Assembly: GCA_037178975.1 (NCBI GenBank)
Contig: JASJZH010000002.1
Location: 2,542,001 to 2,606,000 of the forward strand
Length of the DNA: 64,000 bases
Source of the DNA: Oscheius tipulae
Lineage: Eukaryota > Nematoda > Chromadorea > Rhabditida > Rhabditidae
Direction: 5' to 3'
A program made the position numbers and the translations under genes. Under the pieces are notes generated by a model. It did no database searches. It was not told the origin of the DNA and worked only from the letters and a program-made list of their open reading frames with translations. Each line of letters starts with the position of its first letter. Within the stretch, counting starts at the first letter, position 1. This document shows, piece by piece, positions 49,361 to 62,439 of the stretch.

Positions 49361-52255
49361 TTTTGTCCTGTCTGTTACTGTTCACTGTTTCTTCACCTCC
49401 TAAAGTCCAACTTTCACTAATCTCAAGTTTACCTCATCTAACTATCAACTGTAGCAACTAGGCTCCTCATCTTGTTGACTCTCGAGATGGGATACCCCGG
49501 CTTGTGAAAAAATACGCGTCAGCATTTTTTCTCCATCGAAGCGGTAAACAACAACGGCTGCTACTAGTCTTCGAAGGAAAATGCCCCCGGAAAGCTGCAG
49601 TATGTTTCATTCATTTTCCTCTTTTGGTAGCCAAAAAGTTATCTTATCTTTCCCAGTTTTCAACAATCCATTCTCTTGGTTTTTTTTCTACGCTAAGATG
49701 GGATTGCTGACGGGAGCCAGGCGATAAGAGCCTGATTGGCCTAACCGGAACGCGCTTGTGTAGAGTGACAGAGACAGAGACTGTCCTATCTCGAAAAGTA
49801 CCACTGTTTACGTCAAAATAAGCCCAGTTCCGGGGAAAGATAGCGGATTCTGGTCTCGTGTCAGTGGGTCCCCTTCTTTCTTCTTCTCTTGTGGAGATAA
49901 CCTCTTATCTTACTGGTAAGAGTACTGATGTAACGACCAAGGTTTATTGAAGGAAGGCGTAGAGAGCATTAAAAAGAAGGAGGAGATTTCATTGTCTCCA
50001 CACGCGTGACATCTTTACAGCCCTCTTCTTCTTCTCTGTTTTCAAGAAAAGATTCCCTTATCGAAGTCAGATTTTTGTTTTTTCTGTTGATTAAGTTGCC
50101 AGGACTCCGGTGTTTCTTGTTGGGACATAGATCTCTTGTCCTGTTGCATTGTTTAGAAACCACCTGCCAACGGCACCTTCACAGCCCGTTTAGTCATGGC
50201 TTAAAATTTATAACAGGTGGCTTCGCCGCTTCCCTAGTAGCAGTTTCCTCCAGCTGTCTTGTCCCCTTGTCTCTTGACATGAAATGACTTGTCAGCGTTT
50301 TTGAGTATTAGTGTTGACATGCAATTGTACAGACACCATGACGCAGACGGACAGACGGACGGACACCACTACGTAAAGAAAGATAGAATCTTGCCTTTCG
50401 AAACATTTGGACTTACCCAGGATTTCTGTCTGTTATTGGGGAGTCTTTAATTTCTTTCTATAACCCTCTCGGAAGTCTTAGCAAAGTATGCTCTCTCTCT
50501 CTCTCTCACCTTAGACCCACTACCTCACCGACTGTTTTCTACACTTTAGATTGGACTGACCCCTATATTTCCCCAATACAAAACCTCTGTGTTTCTAAGA
50601 GTACACGAAGTTAGTAACTGTTGCTTATTTTTCTTGCCCTCCTCCATCCCATTACTCCGATCAGTATCACACACTCGCTATGCCTGACATCCTTTGGAAC
50701 CTGTAATTCGTAGAGCAAACAAAGTGTAGACGGAAAATAGAGACACATTTTGATACAATTTCAAAAAGTGAACGGTATTTTGCGTTCTGAGACTTGGGAG
50801 AAACTGAAAACATAAGATTCTCTGAACATAATCTTGACCAATTATCAGCGAGCTGCAACGTAATTAACTTTGTTAGAATTATTTATTGGGCAGAGAGTGC
50901 AAATTATTAGGTCTACAGCCATTCTAGACTCTAGTTTACAGAAGTTTTCGGCCCATAGGTTCTTTTTCGAACGGGAAAAACAACTGGTTTATGATCTTGA
51001 TCTCTGTTTCTCATGACGCCCCTCCCGCCTCCCTTTAACCCGATCAGTCATTGTTTCGGGGCCTGACAGTTCCCCCTCTATTCACAAAACTATTCCCCAG
51101 AACACATTCTACAAAAGGCAGCCAGAAATGTGAGTCGTTTCCTTTTCACACAAAGGGCGAGAATGAAGGGGGCTCAAAATTAAAGTGTCCTCTAGAAGAA
51201 GCATTTGACTGACAAAGGTATCGAGTCGGGCTAGTGGTGACTATTAGGAAGTCACTGGGTAGCCAATTAGATGAGTTTTCCTGGGTACTTCCCACAATAG
51301 ACGATACGGGGCGACGTTTTTAAAAGGGCCATTCCTAGGTGCAGGGAAGGATATTAAAAATTTGGGAGTATACCTCGAACCCTCATCTCAAGGGCTACCG
51401 AACGACACCATATTCAATGTCAAACTCTTGCTTTGCTACCGTTGTAAGGCAGCATATCGAAAAATCTCTCAATTCCGTTCTCTCCCGTACCATCTTTTTC
51501 CGTTTTCGACCCTAGGACAGCATATTCAAGTCCATGGATGTTAGTAATATTCCTCTGAAGAATATAGGAAGAAACGAGTTCAAGTTGTTTTCGTGTACAA
51601 ACAGAAGTTCGAAAAGCTACTGATCCAAAAATATCAACAAAGTTCGATCCTGTTTATCCTGCTCCTCAGCTTGTCACCTGTCTGATCATTAGTCAAGAGG
51701 CAAAGGGTTCCTCCCTGGAGCCATGTGGTCCGAGCCGCATGTCCAGTACCCGCGTTCGAGTTCATCCTCTCTCCCTCTCTCATTACACTCTTGGTCAAAG
51801 CAGACCAAAATACATCCATCATCCCGAGGGGGATATCACTTTATGGACTCACTCATTATTTTGCCATACTTCCTGTCTACAGCCGTACTTGCTCTTGTCT
51901 CTCTGTTTCTCTATCCCCCTATCTCTCTGTCTCTGTTTCTCAGCCTATCCCTTTGTCTCCCTATCTCTCTTTCTCTCTATCCCTCTGTCTCTGTCTCCCT
52001 GGCTCTATCTTCGTCTCTCCCTGTCTTAACAGACTGCTCCTAGCCTTGTTCTCCTCAAAATTTCCACCACTCTGAACTTTTTCCCGTCTCAAAAACCCAA
52101 GTTTCACCAGAAAGAGGAAGAGAGAAAGTCCAGGTCGCTCAAATTCTCTTTATCGGGGTCCTCTGCTGCCCTGTTTGCTCCCAAGAAAAGGACCGATTAC
52201 AATGTAGCTAGCTTCTTTTCTTCCCACTGTATGCATAGATTTTTATCGCTCAGGG
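49361..52255. other. Intergenic region
   Basis: No gene is supported. The stretch holds scattered simple repeats, including a short CTCTCT run near 50490 and a CTCTGTCTCT minisatellite over about 51892-52028 that generates long Ser/Leu frames in all three plus frames. CTCAG lies directly before the SLC36 start at 52256, fitting a trans-splice site. Confidence 0.45.
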
Positions 52256-55200
52256 ATGCCATCGCATAAGAGCGGACAGAAGATAAGCAAGGCGAGGTTC
52301 ATGGTCGTCATGTCGGATTGGGAGACGGGCTCCGTCCACACGGAAGCCTACCCGGACAGCAAGCGACCCTCCACTCTGCCTCCCATCGAAATCAAGGAGG
52401 TAAAGGATGAGAAGAACAAGATCTCGTGGGTTTTGAGCTACTTTTTCAAACTGGGCTCAAACAGTACTGACGTTCGACTCGCGTTTTCGAATATAAGAGC
52501 TAATCTTTCATCCTCGTTCATGTTCTAAAAAGTTATAGTTTCCGATCTCCTCTATCACTCTTTTGTATCAAAAGCTTAAAAAGTGATCCCTTAGTCCAGA
52601 GAATTTGGAACGAGGGAGAGACAGGGTGGCGCCACTCTTACATTAGAAGACAAACAGATTTCTAGACTTTCTAGATTTGAAATGAACAAAGAAAAAATTA
52701 AATGATTTGTAAACGACAAAAACTACGATTTTTCTAGAGTAGATAGAATGCCCATTCATCAAATTTTTATGTTGAAAAATATGAGACAGGACCTACCGCT
52801 ACTGTTAGAACAAAATTCGACATCCTAAGCGTTAAGCTACTGCTAGCTCATTTGGACAAGGTCACAGAAACAAGATCTTTTTTTAACCACTAAACAGACT
52901 GACCAGAAAGTGTTACATTGTTGCGTCAGCTCTTTTTTTCCCTTCTGAGAATCACAGTCGCTACTTGGCCACAATGAGACAGTGGAAGGGAATGTTTACA
53001 TAGAGGGAGGGCTCTGGCCAGAGAACAGAAACGGGAGGATGTCTGGAGAGTCTTGAAATACAGAGATACAGGAAGACTAAATAGGAATTCCAAATTTTCA
53101 GAACAACTTTCGCCCTCATCAATCTGTTCAAAGGAATGGTTGGGCCTGGATGTTTCGCCCTTCCTCTGTCATTCAAGCAGGCAGGACTCTGGGTAAGTCT
53201 ACTGTCACTGTCACTGTCTCAATTAGTCATTTTCAGGCCGGCTTCGCTCTGGTCTTCCTGCTCGGCATAGTCAGCTCAATATGCATGGTCAAACTGGTCA
53301 GATGCTCTCAATACTTGTGTAAACGGTTCGTTCCCTTTCCTGTCTGACTCACACGTGTTCTTTGCAAGAAACCACACTGTAGCCGCTCCCCGCTCTTTTT
53401 GTTGACCTAAGCCGTCAATCGTTTTCTCTTCAACGATTCACGGGATGCTTATCGTTTTCTCTTCAAAATCTCGGGACACCGAGTTTTATTGTCAGCGATT
53501 TATTGCAGTTTCTGTGAATAGGAGTGCGGTTTTTGACGTCCTAATGTGTTTGTATAAGGGGTTGAAGAGATTTTGAAGATGACAAGGTTCGGATGGAAGG
53601 GTAAAGGAGACGAAAGGTGGGACAGAGGAAAGGGAGACAGAAGGACAGTGAGACTGAGAGACAGACAGATAGAAAGAGAGTGACCCTAGTATCCGCTTTC
53701 TACGTCACCAAAGAAGTTGAATTTTTCCCGTTCCGTCTGATAAGGGAAAACAAAGGGGCCGCAAGGTAGCTGATAGGCTCTTTCTGCACTCAACAGAGCA
53801 CAATGGGGCACAAAAAAAACTTAGGAACAAACGGGAAAATACTAAATTGTCTTTTCAGGAATAAAAAGTCCGCCTTGGATTATGGACAGATGGCAGAAGA
53901 GGCCTTCCGAAGCAGTTTTGCTCCCTTCCAACGGGTTCCACTTGCTGGAAAGTGAGTCAAGTTTCACTAAAAGGCAGTCTGTATGTTCAGAATTCTTGTC
54001 AATGGTTGCTTGATAGCCCTCCAGTTAGGAATCTGTAGTGTCTTTTACATTTTCGTGGTGGAACATGCTCAAGAGGTAGGTATCTGGGACAGGGACAGTG
54101 ACAGTCACACCTGTCTCCCTAACCAAGCTGTTCAGGTTGTCGATCATATCTGGCCACACAACACCATCTCAAAAAATCTCTATTTCCTCTTCGCTCTGCC
54201 CTGTTTCCTCCTTCTCTGTACAGTTCGCACAATCCGCGTCATCAGCTGGATTTGTCTCTTCGGAAACATCCTCATGGCCACCTCTCTGACTATCATCCTG
54301 CAGGAGCTGGTCAGGGGAGAACACTACAGCGTCAACGCTCTTCCCGCTATAACCGATGCCAATGGGGTCTCCTTGGCAGCCGGTTCGATTCTGTATGCTC
54401 TGGAAGGACAAGCTGTAGTCCTCCCGCTCGAGAACAAGATGCAAGAGCCAAAAGCTATGAAAGGACCTACTGGAGTCTTGGTAACTGGAGTCAACTTGGT
54501 CTCGCTCATCTATGCTGGTTGTGGGTATGTTCTTTTTTGATTATGACAATATTGATGGGCTTACCACCAAATTTGAGTATCTTTAGCTTTGAGTGGATCT
54601 TAGTGGAATTTGAGGAGGTTCTAGGTAGAGAGGAGAAGTGATAAGTCAGTTTTAAACCTCAGAATTGGCGCCTGTCTTCAGTTGTCTGGGACAGCTGGGA
54701 ACAGTTGGTCAGTGCGGAGGTAGGGACTGATTGTAAGTGACAACAAGAGAATGACAGTGAGTAGTGCAACCAGAAAAACTTGACAGAGGCAGGAGAACAA
54801 AAAAGGTATACTGTATTTGCAATTTCGTTCGTGCTAGAGCAATTGACAGAGTGTCTTTTGTCAAATTTCTGGTGCAGAAAATATTTTCCCCAAAATCATG
54901 TCGCCTGTTTTCAGATTCTACGGCTACCTAACCTACGGAAACGACGTTCAGGCCTCTGTGACTCTGAACTTAACCAACTCTCCGTAAGTTCCAATCTCCC
55001 AAAATTCTAAAATCCTTCTTTAGACTGGACTTCTCCGTGAAATGCATGCTCCTGACAGTTGTCTTTTCCGGCTTCCTCATCCAACAGTTCCCCTTGGTCG
55101 AGATGATCTGGCCCCCGGTCAAAGACTGGCTCAATGAGAAGAAGGTCTCAAGGCCGAGGAGAATCCTCTTCGAGTATCTCTTCCGCTACAGCATCGTCTT

Positions 55201-56056
55201 CATTGCTCGTAAGTGTACCGTTTTAAAGGGAAATACGAAAATCTTTCAGTTGGACTCTCCTTCGCCATTCCCAACCTCGATGACATTATCCCTCTGGTCG
55301 GAGTGACGGCTGGAATGATGCTCGCTCTTGTGCTTCCAGCCTGCTTGGAGACGATCTGCTTCTTGCCAGTGTGGCTCAAAGAGTGGCCAAAGTGAGTTTC
55401 AGGGTCTCTTTCATAGAGGCATGGTAGTATCAGGGTATTCGAGGTTTTCAAATTGTGTTTGGCCCTCTCTCTACTACAGTAGCGATAAGCAAGATAGGTC
55501 CTGTCAAGAACTTAGACGGCACTTTAGCTTCAAAAGTCCTCTACCGACGGTACTTCGACTTCTTTCTGATTAACAGAAAATTGTAAGTGAAAGGGCAATC
55601 AGCCAGGCTGCTTCTGCTCTTGGTTGAATGTTCAAGATATTCTCTTTCCTATCAAAAGATGGGCTTTGTAAGACAATAGACAAAAACAGATCAACCTAAA
55701 GACAGGATCAGTGTCACATGAATAAAGTAATTAGGCAGATAGGTTCCGAAACACATTAACAGACTGATATGCCTCTGTCCCAGGCTAAGTACTAAGCTTG
55801 ACACGTCCTGTCAAGGAAATCCAGTTTTGCGAGCTCGAGTCCTAACGATGTACATGGTAGTTTTTTCCAGGTAATCATGGACAAAATGACAGGATTGCGG
55901 TCGAGAAACGTTCTGACAAACCCCATTTCCAGATGGCGAATCGCTCTGCAACTGGCCTCAAATGGCTTCTTCGCCGCGCTGGGAATCTTTTTCATTGTGA
56001 CGGGACTGATAGCCAATATCAAGCAGCTCATCAACGGTCATTCCGAAACCTCATAA
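52256..56056 (+). CDS. SLC36-type (PAT) amino-acid transporter
   Basis: Ten exons (52256-52425, 53102-53192, 53237-53325, 53859-53951, 53991-54075, 54136-54524, 54915-54983, 55024-55208, 55250-55391, 55933-56056) make 478 aa, the normal size for proton-coupled amino-acid transporters (AAAP superfamily). A hydrophilic N-tail of about 55 residues precedes the first span, with the signature ALINLFKGMVGPGCFALPLS. Later spans include FALVFLLGIVSSICMV, NGCLIALQLGICSVFYIFVV, YALEGQAVVLPLENKMQEP (the conserved internal signature), IPLVGVTAGMMLALVLPAC and FFAALGIFFIVTGLIA. It should import small neutral amino acids with protons at lysosomal or plasma membranes. AATAAA is near 56176. The gene is convergent with spe-39. 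An alternative last exon in 55392-55932 is possible but not supported. Confidence 0.92.
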
Positions 56057-56361
56057 TATTCACTCTTCTCCTCCCTGTGATGACTCTTTTGTGCGTTAAA
56101 TGACGGCGGGTTCAATCCGAGTTGTGCAATCTCTCAATCCGTGTTAAGATTCTGTATATAGGTATCGATTATCATCGAGCTAATAAATACGTAAAAGTTC
56201 ATTTTAATTATGCTAAAATAGGATGAAAGACACTGAAAATGACACCGTTCGAGGGTAAAATCACATAAGTGGACCCGGGAGGGAAAGTATCTACAAAGGG
56301 AGTGAAAAAATATTGACTGGGCTCTGAAAACATTTTTTGTTTGAAAGGGCATAAAAAATAA

Positions 56362-58960
56362 TCATTTCTTCCTGAGGAAGGGAATTTTGACGACGGGCCG
56401 ACTGATTGCGGCGTTTTGTAGCAGACCGCCACCAGGCGGGGATGCATTCGGAATGGTGAGTCTGTAGCGATGACTGATCTTCTGGCGTTGCTCGATGTCC
56501 GGAATTGCGCGGCAGATCTTTTCCAGAAACTAGAAAACAGCATAGATTTGTTACAAACATTTTGTTAGCAAACACTAATTGGTGCAGTTTTTGTTGACTA
56601 CAGTAACTAGTTTGTTTTTGAAAAAAAATTTGGAATTGCTATCCTATTAAAGGGACGGTAGCGGGTGCAAATTTATAAACGCGTCCCCGGGTGCCCCCGG
56701 AATGCATTTTTAAATTTGAATTTTGTGCTGAAAATCCAAAAAATTTTGGATTTTAGTTTCTTTCTGCATTTCTCGGTGCTTGACCCACCTTTTTTTTTGG
56801 TTTCTAAGCGTGTTTAAGCCGTCAAATTCTACTCAAGAATAGTTTACTTTGACAGAAAAAAGAGAGAAAATTGATAAAACGCTGTCTTTTTCCCTTGTAC
56901 GGCCATTTTCTCATACACTCACAATGTTACCGTTCCTTTAAAGAATCACCCTTTAACGCTTCAAACAAAACTAACTGTTATCGGGGGCTTATGTGCTGCC
57001 CGGTGAAAGAGTCGAAAGAGGAACTCCCACGAGAAGCTCGTGGTCGTCTTTTGTGCAAAGAGACCCGTCTTGACCTCGAGCATCTTTTCGACTTCCTGCC
57101 ATCGTTCTCGATGCACATGGGCGCTGATCGCGACCCAGACGAATTCCTTTTCCGTCAAGCCCATAGCCAGCTTGAACGCGTTCGGATTGCGCAAATCGCT
57201 CTGAATTTCTAAATTGTAACAGGAAACTGAAAAATACCTCAAAAGTTCTCCAATGGTACAGATTGATGTAGTAGAGCGTCGTGAGCGCCGGATTGAAGGG
57301 TAGCGGAGCATTTAGCCGTCCTTCCATCGAAAAATTTGTCTTTTCCCGGCTGTCTGCATTCTAAACACCTCGTTTTTCCTAGAGAAATGACAAACAGACC
57401 TGTATAGATATCTGCCGTTCCAGAAGGGCCACGTAGTTGCGGACCGGATAGGCCACATCGCTGTCCAGCTGCTCATTTTGAGCACATCTACGCAGTGCGG
57501 CCAGCTTCTGCTCGGGGCTTCGGACACGCATCGCCATTGCAATTTCGACCATGTGCGCGTCATCGTGCCGGCCCAGCCAGCTGAAAACATTGTTAGAGAG
57601 AAAAAAGCGATTTTGCCAAAAAATTATTAGACCATTACCCTTTTGAGCGTTTTTTTCTGTGTTTTATTACAATTTGAAAGCTTTTGTCGACCGTGGGACC
57701 CGATAGCTTCGGTTTTGTAATCGAAGCGCTAACCGGCTTAGGCATTCAGACAATTTGGCGTACGAGTTCCAGGAACTCGCTAGTATAGCACATTCGGTTA
57801 GTGCTCTAATTACAAACTATTACGGGTCAAACTCGAATCCCGTGCCGATAAACACTTTTTGTCTTCTCCTGTAATTTTCAAAAACATCTTCAGCGGGATT
57901 ATTGCAATTCCAGTTCCGCTTAACATTCAAATTTGAACGCCAAATTCAAAATGATAAAACCTACAGATAGATTGTGTTGAGCTGCTCAAATTCCTGTACA
58001 GCCTTTAAGTACTCGATGAATTCGTCTGCCGCCTCCGGATGGAACATCAGCACTTCGCGAAAGGCTGTATCACCGAGGGTCGTGCGCAAAAATATCATAA
58101 TCTGAAGTTTTCGTCTGCCATAAATGAAAAAGACGAACCCTTTGAATAATATCCGGGTCATAAGTCAACATGGCCGCGTCCAGAAGCTGTAGCTTGTCCT
58201 TCTTCGTCCGGTAGAGGTCCAAAGTGACGGGCTCGCCTTTCTGGAGGCGTTTGACAGTCTCGGTCACGGGCAGCGGTTGGAATCTTTCGTGTCGAATCGT
58301 CTTAATTGGTTTTTGTTGCAAAGAAAAAACATGTGATAAGGGACCTCCAAATGCCTCTGCAACTTCCTGTGCTCTGCTCGAAGACGTCCGTAGTCGAGAT
58401 CGAGTCTCTGTGCTTCCGAAGGCATACTACTGATACTGTTCTCGGAAATGATGGACGGAGCACGGTTTGACCGTTCTGTCTGCAAGTTTCATAATACTTC
58501 TAAGGTAAAATGATCAAGCTTACATCGAAATCTGGCTCCGACATGGTTTTCAGAAAAGTGTCGACCTTCTCGCCTCTTACATTATCTTGATTACTGAAAT
58601 ATCTTGTTTTGCCCAGAATAATCGATTAAGATACCTTGGTAGCTTGAAATTGGCATCACCAGCTCCGGCTTTCCCGGCGGTGACGGCTGTGGCCGAAGGA
58701 GGACGAGGTTCCGCAGCCGGAGGCATCAACTTTGTCGTTGGCGGGAGTTGTGGTGGTATTCTCGACGAGCCGACGTCGAACAGCGTGTCCACGGCAGCTC
58801 GGGCAGCCCACTAGAGTGAATCTTGCACAAAAATAAGGAAACAGAGTACCTGTTTAGAAGGAAGATCATCGAAGATGGATGCGGAGTTTGAGGAGCCCGA
58901 CTCGTTCCAGTAAGAGTCCTCAGGCTCTTCAAACGCGAATTTCTTCTTCTGTAGGGACAT
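56362..58960 (-). CDS. spe-39: SPE-39/VIPAS39 Vps33B-interacting trafficking protein
   Basis: Start ATG 58960 encodes an N-terminus with FAFEEPEDSYWNESGSS and SASIFDDLP, as in SPE-39/VIPAS39. A low-complexity Pro/Ala region follows, then the Vps16-C-like core: PVTETVKRLQKGEPVTLDLY, KKDKLQLLDAAMLTYDPDII, FLRTTLGDTAFREVLMFHPE, YSWLGRHDDAHMVEIAMAM, RNYVALLERQISIQ, GLTEKEFVWVAISAHVHRE. The last exon (56362-56529) joins 56976 in phase across a 446-nt intron and ends RPVVKIPFLRKK. The protein works with a VPS33 homologue in lysosome-related and endosomal traffic; in C. elegans it is needed for sperm membranous organelles. Tail-to-tail with the SLC36 gene. An intron at about 57.6-57.95 kb contains two tRNA-like remnants. 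Confidence 0.92.
57688..57751 (-). pseudogene. Degenerate tRNA-like sequence
   Basis: Minus strand: GCCTAAGCCGGTTAGCGC is D-arm-like, and CTTCG...CGAAG forms a stem around an enlarged loop containing TTACAAA. The T-arm is broken. It lies in a spe-39 intron and resembles the remnants at 21976-22044 and 57783-57848. Confidence 0.5.
57783..57848 (+). pseudogene. Degenerate tRNA-like sequence
   Basis: A D-arm-like GCACATTCGGTTAGTGC is followed by TTACAAA and a T-arm-like hairpin ACGGG...CCCGT with an oversized loop containing TCGAAT. It is about 30 nt from and opposite in orientation to the 57688-57751 remnant, in the same spe-39 intron. Confidence 0.5.
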
Positions 58961-59602
58961 GGCCCTGAAATATATTGGTCTAGTGAGGGGAAAAGTGAAA
59001 GAAGATTAAAAAGCTGGGAAAACATCTCCAGAACAGAATGTCAAGTTAATGCGGGCCAAGATGAGAACTTCCTCGACCTATTTTTTTGTAGAAATCTGTT
59101 CTTTTCTCTCTTCTCAATGTCTCAGGCAAGCTTCCTTCAAGATTTTTTAAGAGAATAAGCAGAAAAAAACAAAAAAATAACAAGAAATTAAGAAGATGAG
59201 CCAAGGATGTATTTTAAGGTGGACTTGTTTGTATACAGCGGGCAAGCTACGTTGACTGGAATTTGCCAGCTGTTTTTTCTGTGTTCTGTAGAGGAAAAGT
59301 AGCGAACAAAGCGCCTAAACGACGTGTCTAATTAGTGTAAACAGGAATGTTAAAAAGCAGAAGGAATTTTGGATAGTTTGTCGAATTGCCGCCGTTTTCC
59401 GTTTACGTGATGGGAGCATCAAAATGGATAGCGTGCGAATTTCGCGTTTATAGTTTGTCCAGAATTTTATCAGAAACTTTCTGCGCAGTTGTAGTTTCTG
59501 AGCTGGAAGGAAGCTTAAAAGAAAATCAAGTTTTAGCAATGTTTTATTTAGAAAAAGAGGAGACCACAAAATATTTACATCAGACGATCAAGTCGATCCA
59601 GT

Positions 59603-59817
59603 TTAGTGAGTCTGACCGGCGTTCTTGTCTCCACAGCAGGACTTGTCCTCGCATTTGCCTTCTTTGCAGCAGCTCTGATCCATGCACTCCTTGGTGCATT
59701 TGCCGGGCTCACACTTGCAGTTGTCGCCGCACTTGCAGCATTCGTTCTGGCACTCTGGAAGCAGAAAATACTGTTTTGACCATCTAAAAGTGTCTTACTT
59801 CCACACTTGCAGGGCAT
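59603..59817 (-). CDS. Metallothionein, 56 aa
   Basis: Two exons (59799-59817 and 59603-59754) are separated by a 44-nt intron. The joined protein begins MPCKCGKCQNECCKCGDNCK and ends DKNAGQTH. Fifteen of 56 residues are Cys, arranged in CxC, CC and CxxC motifs with many Lys and no aromatic residue, the signature of a cytosolic metal-binding metallothionein. C. elegans mtl-1/mtl-2 share the MxCKC start and the small first exon. The tail His could also bind metal. A TATA-like ATAAATAG lies at 59895-59902 and a GATA site (TGATAAG) at 59963-59969 on the coding strand, as in intestinal mtl promoters controlled by GATA factors. Single-frame reading misses the gene because the first exon is only 19 nt. 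Confidence 0.93.
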
Positions 59818-59894
59818 TTTGGCTAGGGGAATGAGGGAAAGAGAGTCAAATTGTTCAGCAGAAGCTGTTGTTGTTATCGAGAGCCGCGAGCGAG

Positions 59895-59969
59895 CTATTT
59901 ATGCAGACCCCAGCTAGAGGGAGGCGGGTTCTAGTTTCTGTTTTGTTGACGATGAAGGGGGGCTTATCA
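59895..59969 (-). promoter_or_regulatory. Metallothionein promoter: TATA-like and GATA sites
   Basis: On the minus strand, ATAAATAG (59895-59902) lies about 78 nt before the start codon and TGATAAG (59963-59969) about 150 nt before it. A further GATAA occurs near 59874-59878. In C. elegans, mtl genes need TGATAA sites for intestinal ELT-2 control; the same is inferred here. Confidence 0.55.
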
Positions 59970-61258
59970 CGGGGAGAGTGGAGAGTGTGCAGTAAACAGA
60001 CTATTGGAACCCGAATAAAGAGAGAGAGAGAGGACGATATACAATTGACGTAAGTAATCTTTGACTCGGCAACGTGGGTGTTTTTTGAGAGGCTCGTCCT
60101 GTTGACATAGAGATGTGAGAAGAAAGATCATTGTCACTCTCTGTCTCTCTCTCTCTGTCTATGAAAGCAGAGATGTATTAAAAACACAGATCAGCATCTT
60201 TCTTTCCGGATATGAGTCAGAAAAAAGTGCGATGTTATGCGTTTACCGTTAAGAAATGTGACAGTCACACCATCTGATCGTACTATCGGTTCAATAATAG
60301 CAAGTGCACCCGAAAAGGAATGTGACATCAAAAGTTTTTTGATGGTCAATGATGGGAATAGATAGTGGATTTTGGAAAAAAAAAACCTAACGGCACAATT
60401 GGCCAAAGGGGTCCTTCTGGAACACATATCCCACTTAACAATGTTACAAGACTTTTTTGAAAGGTTATCCTTGACAGGTTTTGCCAGTGTCCCTTTAACA
60501 GTTTAAGATGCAAACAGAGTACTGGGTCACTCGACAAAAGTATTAGCGACAGGTATCTTGGATAAAACTAGCAATTTTTCTTAATCCTAGACTCTCGCCA
60601 CCGCTTGAATTTCTTATTTCAACGCTACTGACTCCCTTATCGTGTTTTACATGGTGCTGCTGCTGTTATTGTTTTATCACACCGCCAAACTAGAGAAGAA
60701 ACTAGAAGTTTTTAGATAGAAATAATCAGCATCGCCGCCTGATCGGCGGTTATTGTTGAGCAAGGAGCAAAAACAGGCACGTGCACAGTAACTCCCAATA
60801 GATAAGCACAAACACTATAGGAGCCTCTTCTAGAAAAAGACTAAACTGTCGACTAACGAACTGAAGTGTCCACGAGCTAGCGGTCTCTGTTATTTGGCAA
60901 ACCATATACCTGTAGATTATGTGACTGTTTATTGGAACTATTGAGAGATCTGATGCAGAGAAAATGAGAAAATAGCAAAAAGGTATATCCTGTTCTGGCG
61001 CTGACGTTCTCGCGAATATCATCCGAAAGCTCGATGCACAGCCGTTTAACAGGCCATTTTATCCAAAGAAAGACGAAAGAACGTCACGCTCCAAACGGTC
61101 CAGATAGCGACAAATGCGAAAGGTAGTACGGATGAACGAGGGCTTAAAATCGGAATAGAATTCGGCATGAATGATATATTAACACGAACAAATCGCAGTT
61201 TTCCCATGTACTGATATCAAATCATTACTGCTATAACTTTTGTTCATTGTTCTGCCTG
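59970..61258. other. Intergenic region
   Basis: I see simple GAGAGAGA and CTCTGTCT runs (60017-60030, 60138-60160) but no supported gene. Minus-strand frames at 60191-60537 and 60750-61022 lack domains and splice support. Confidence 0.4.
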
Positions 61259-62106
61259 ACAGGTATCACGTTGACTCATAATTTTTGCCCTTCGGGCCAT
61301 AACTTTTGACCCAAGGGCTGTTTCAAAAAAAGAAAGCGCGTAAAATTAGTTCTATACAACCATGTATAGAGCTGAGAGGACATAAGTCGAAAGTTTTGAG
61401 CACCAGTCAGAAAGGTGAAACTTAAAACGCAAAAACACTCCAACTCTCGGGAAGCGGCCGATTTCTGAAAAACTATAAGCTCAGTAGCCATTAATAAATA
61501 GTGTTCTCAGCCGAGACCCGATTTCTTAGAACTTCTTTATCGCTAAGCTGTGAGCGCTCCAAAAAGATGATATTCGCGATTTCTGCCAGTTTTGGGAGTT
61601 ACAGCTCAAAATAACCAGCCGATAAAATAATACGAAAGTCACAGATGGCATCAAAAACCAGCTCAAATCGATTGAAAACGCCTTAGAAGTGTCTCATAAG
61701 AACAGAGAGTACAAAACAATGCATAATCGAGAAAATTTATTTTTGACCTATGATATCTCCCCACATGGGTCGGCCAAGCCGAAACCACTCAAAGTTCAGA
61801 GCGCTTTTCTCAAAATTTTCCACTACTTTTTTTTGGGTCTCGGCTGAGAACACAACTTATCAAGGGCTACAAAACTACAGTTTTTCAGAAATCGGCCGCT
61901 TCTCGAGAGTTGGAGTGTTTTGCGTTTTAAAATTCACCTTTCTCACTGGTACTCAAAATTGTTGACTTATGTCTTCTGACCTCTATAAATTGCTGAATAG
62001 AGCTAAATTTGCGCGTTCTTTCTTTTTTTTGAAACAGCTCTCCAGCTCAATTGGGTCAAAAGTTATGGCCCAAAGGGCAAACTTTGGGTCAACTTGATAG
62101 TATCCT
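61259..62106. repeat. Large foldback (long inverted-repeat) element
   Basis: The left arm (about 61259-61519) and right arm (about 61835-62106) are reverse complements over about 260-270 bp, with small indels and roughly 80% identity by eye. Perfect blocks include TGTTCTCAGCCGAGACCC (61502-61519 with 61835-61852), GGCCGATTTCTGAAAAACT, and GCCATAACTTTTGACCCAA. A 315-nt AT-rich spacer separates them. No transposase frame is present. It looks like a foldback/MITE-type element; its transcript would form a long double-stranded stem. Confidence 0.85.
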
Positions 62107-62439
62107 CCGGAACGCTATTGTGGAAACCTAAACAATAGTATGAAAATTGCCTTGATCAGTCGGCTAAACCCACTGTCGAACATATGCTAGGCAAGCAAAC
62201 TCATAGTTCACTCGAGCAATCTCTTATTGCACAAAAGGCACTTTCCGAGTCACCTCTAATGGGTACTTGGGTCATAAACTGACACTTACACTGTCGGGAA
62301 AAACTTAAAGATCAGTCTTTTCGAGACCGTTCCATCTTTTGCAACAGCGGACACACAGATGGTTCAAATGTTAGTTTTGCTTTGATCCATACAAATATTT
62401 ATACCTTGTCTCCCCGTACAAGAGCATACCACCTTTTAG

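Noticed and set aside
51723..52075. Three overlapping plus-strand ORFs of about 100 codons
   Set aside because: All three frames are open because of the CTCTGTCT minisatellite; composition artefact.
55440..55576. Extra or alternative SLC36 exon
   Set aside because: Open in one frame but no acceptor keeps phase with 55391; the 55933 exon joins cleanly and supplies the final membrane span.
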